From contig CAOWNX010000065.1 of NCBI GenBank assembly GCA_948552115.1, positions 1 to 5,351 on the forward strand: a stretch of 5,351 bases of DNA, read 5' to 3'. The notes under the pieces were generated by a model. The model did not search any database. It saw only the letters and a list, made by a program, of their open reading frames with translations, and was not told where the DNA came from. This document shows positions 4,910 to 5,351 of the stretch, one piece after another. This DNA comes from an uncultured Bacilli bacterium (lineage in GTDB: Bacteria; Bacillota_I; Bacilli_A; RF39; UBA660). The translations under genes and the position numbers were made by a program. How positions within the stretch are numbered: position 1 is the stretch's first letter; each line of letters starts with the position of its first letter.

Positions 4910-5351
4910 CTTTGCAGCTTTCTTTCCTTCTTTACGTCTAATGTGTTCGCCTTTATAACGAATTCCTTTTCCTTTATAAGGTTCTGGACTTCTTATTTCA
5001 CGAAGTTTAGCCGCAAATTCAGATACTTTTTGTTTGTCAATTCCGCTCAATGAGATTTCATTGGCATTTACGAGTGTTACAGATATTCCTTCTGGACATA
5101 CTCTTTCCATTGGATGAGAGAATCCAGCATTGATAGAAATTTTATTTCCTTGCACATTGAATCGATATCCAACTCCAACAATTTCAAGGTTTTTCGTATA
5201 TCCATCACTAACTCCAACTAACATATTTTTAATTAATGCGTTCGTTGTTCCTGCTAAAACGTTTGCGCGTGGAGTTTCTTTTGCCATATTTGTAACTACT
5301 GTATTGTCTTCCACAATTACTTTAATTAATGGATCAACATTTAAGTTAAGA
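4907..5351 (-). CDS. rplF: 50S ribosomal protein L6 (5' end outside the window)
   Basis: L6 is a large-subunit protein that binds 23S rRNA near the sarcin-ricin loop and the factor-binding site. The frame is open to the window edge, giving 147 visible residues before a TAG stop. L6 is usually about 178 residues, so roughly 30 N-terminal residues lie beyond position 5351. Visible family hallmarks are AGTTNALIKNM, the NLEIVGVGYRF stretch that opens the second L6 domain, GFSHPMER, and the C-terminal signature RSPEPYKGKGIRYKGE followed by the basic tail RRKEGKKAAK. A GTG at 5312-5314 could be mistaken for the start, but it falls inside the first domain and the sequence upstream continues the L6 alignment, so I read it as an internal Val. 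rplR follows after 10 nt, and the TAG stop is part of its SD. Confidence 0.97.
   Translation of the reverse strand, partial: LNLNVDPLIKVIVEDNTVVTNMAKETPRANVLAGTTNALIKNMLVGVSDGYTKNLEIVGVGYRFNVQGNKISINAGFSHPMERVCPEGISVTLVNANEISLSGIDKQKVSEFAAKLREIRSPEPYKGKGIRYKGEHIRRKEGKKAAK

Noticed and set aside
5312..5314. GTG as the start of rplF
   Set aside because: The reading frame stays open upstream to the window edge and the upstream residues continue the L6 first domain, so the true start lies outside the window.

Overview
The window is an ordinary, very compact piece of a bacterial ribosomal-protein supercluster: the second half of the spc operon running into the start of the alpha operon. All eleven genes lie on the minus strand, so transcription runs from position 5351 towards position 1. 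In that direction the order is rplF (5' end cut by the window edge), rplR, rpsE, rplO, secY, adk, map, infA, rpmJ, rpsM and rpsK (3' end cut by the window edge). The secY-adk-map-infA-rpmJ-rpsM-rpsK order is the classic Gram-positive arrangement. With the low G+C, A/T-rich third positions and strong Shine-Dalgarno (SD) sites, it points to a low-GC member of Bacillota or Mycoplasmatota. SecY ends in TGA and every Trp codon I checked is TGG, so the code appears to be the standard bacterial one, not the Mycoplasma code. The absence of rpmD (L30) between rpsE and rplO fits a reduced lineage, such as the uncultured gut Bacilli/RF39-like or Erysipelotrichia-like groups. That placement is inference, not something the sequence proves.

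Layout: 4907-5351 L6 (partial), 4540-4896 L18, 4025-4528 S5, 3579-4022 L15, 2306-3577 SecY, 1644-2309 adenylate kinase, 908-1654 methionine aminopeptidase (TTG start, possibly from 1669), 627-905 IF-1, 497-613 L36, 113-487 S13, 1-101 S11 (partial). The largest gap between genes is 13 nt, and two gene pairs overlap (secY/adk by 4 nt, adk/map by about 11 nt). I found no internal promoter, terminator, RNA gene, repeat or mobile element. Long plus-strand ORFs are antisense shadows.

The genes form one expression unit for making and starting up ribosomes and for exporting and maturing their products. They encode large-subunit proteins (L6, L18, L15, L36), small-subunit proteins (S5, S13, S11), the initiation factor IF-1, the SecY channel, the enzyme that removes initiator Met, and the kinase that keeps adenylate pools balanced. 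Ribosomal proteins with a visible start, IF-1 and SecY all use ATG with a clear SD. The two metabolic enzymes use GTG and TTG with weak SDs and overlap the upstream gene.

I see no previously undescribed system here. The points worth a second look are the missing rpmD, an adenylate kinase with unusual P-loop and AMP-site residues, an IF-1 with a roughly 20-residue Asn/Lys-rich N-terminal extension encoded through two A8 tracts, and the repeated use of stop codons or terminal codons as part of the next gene's SD.
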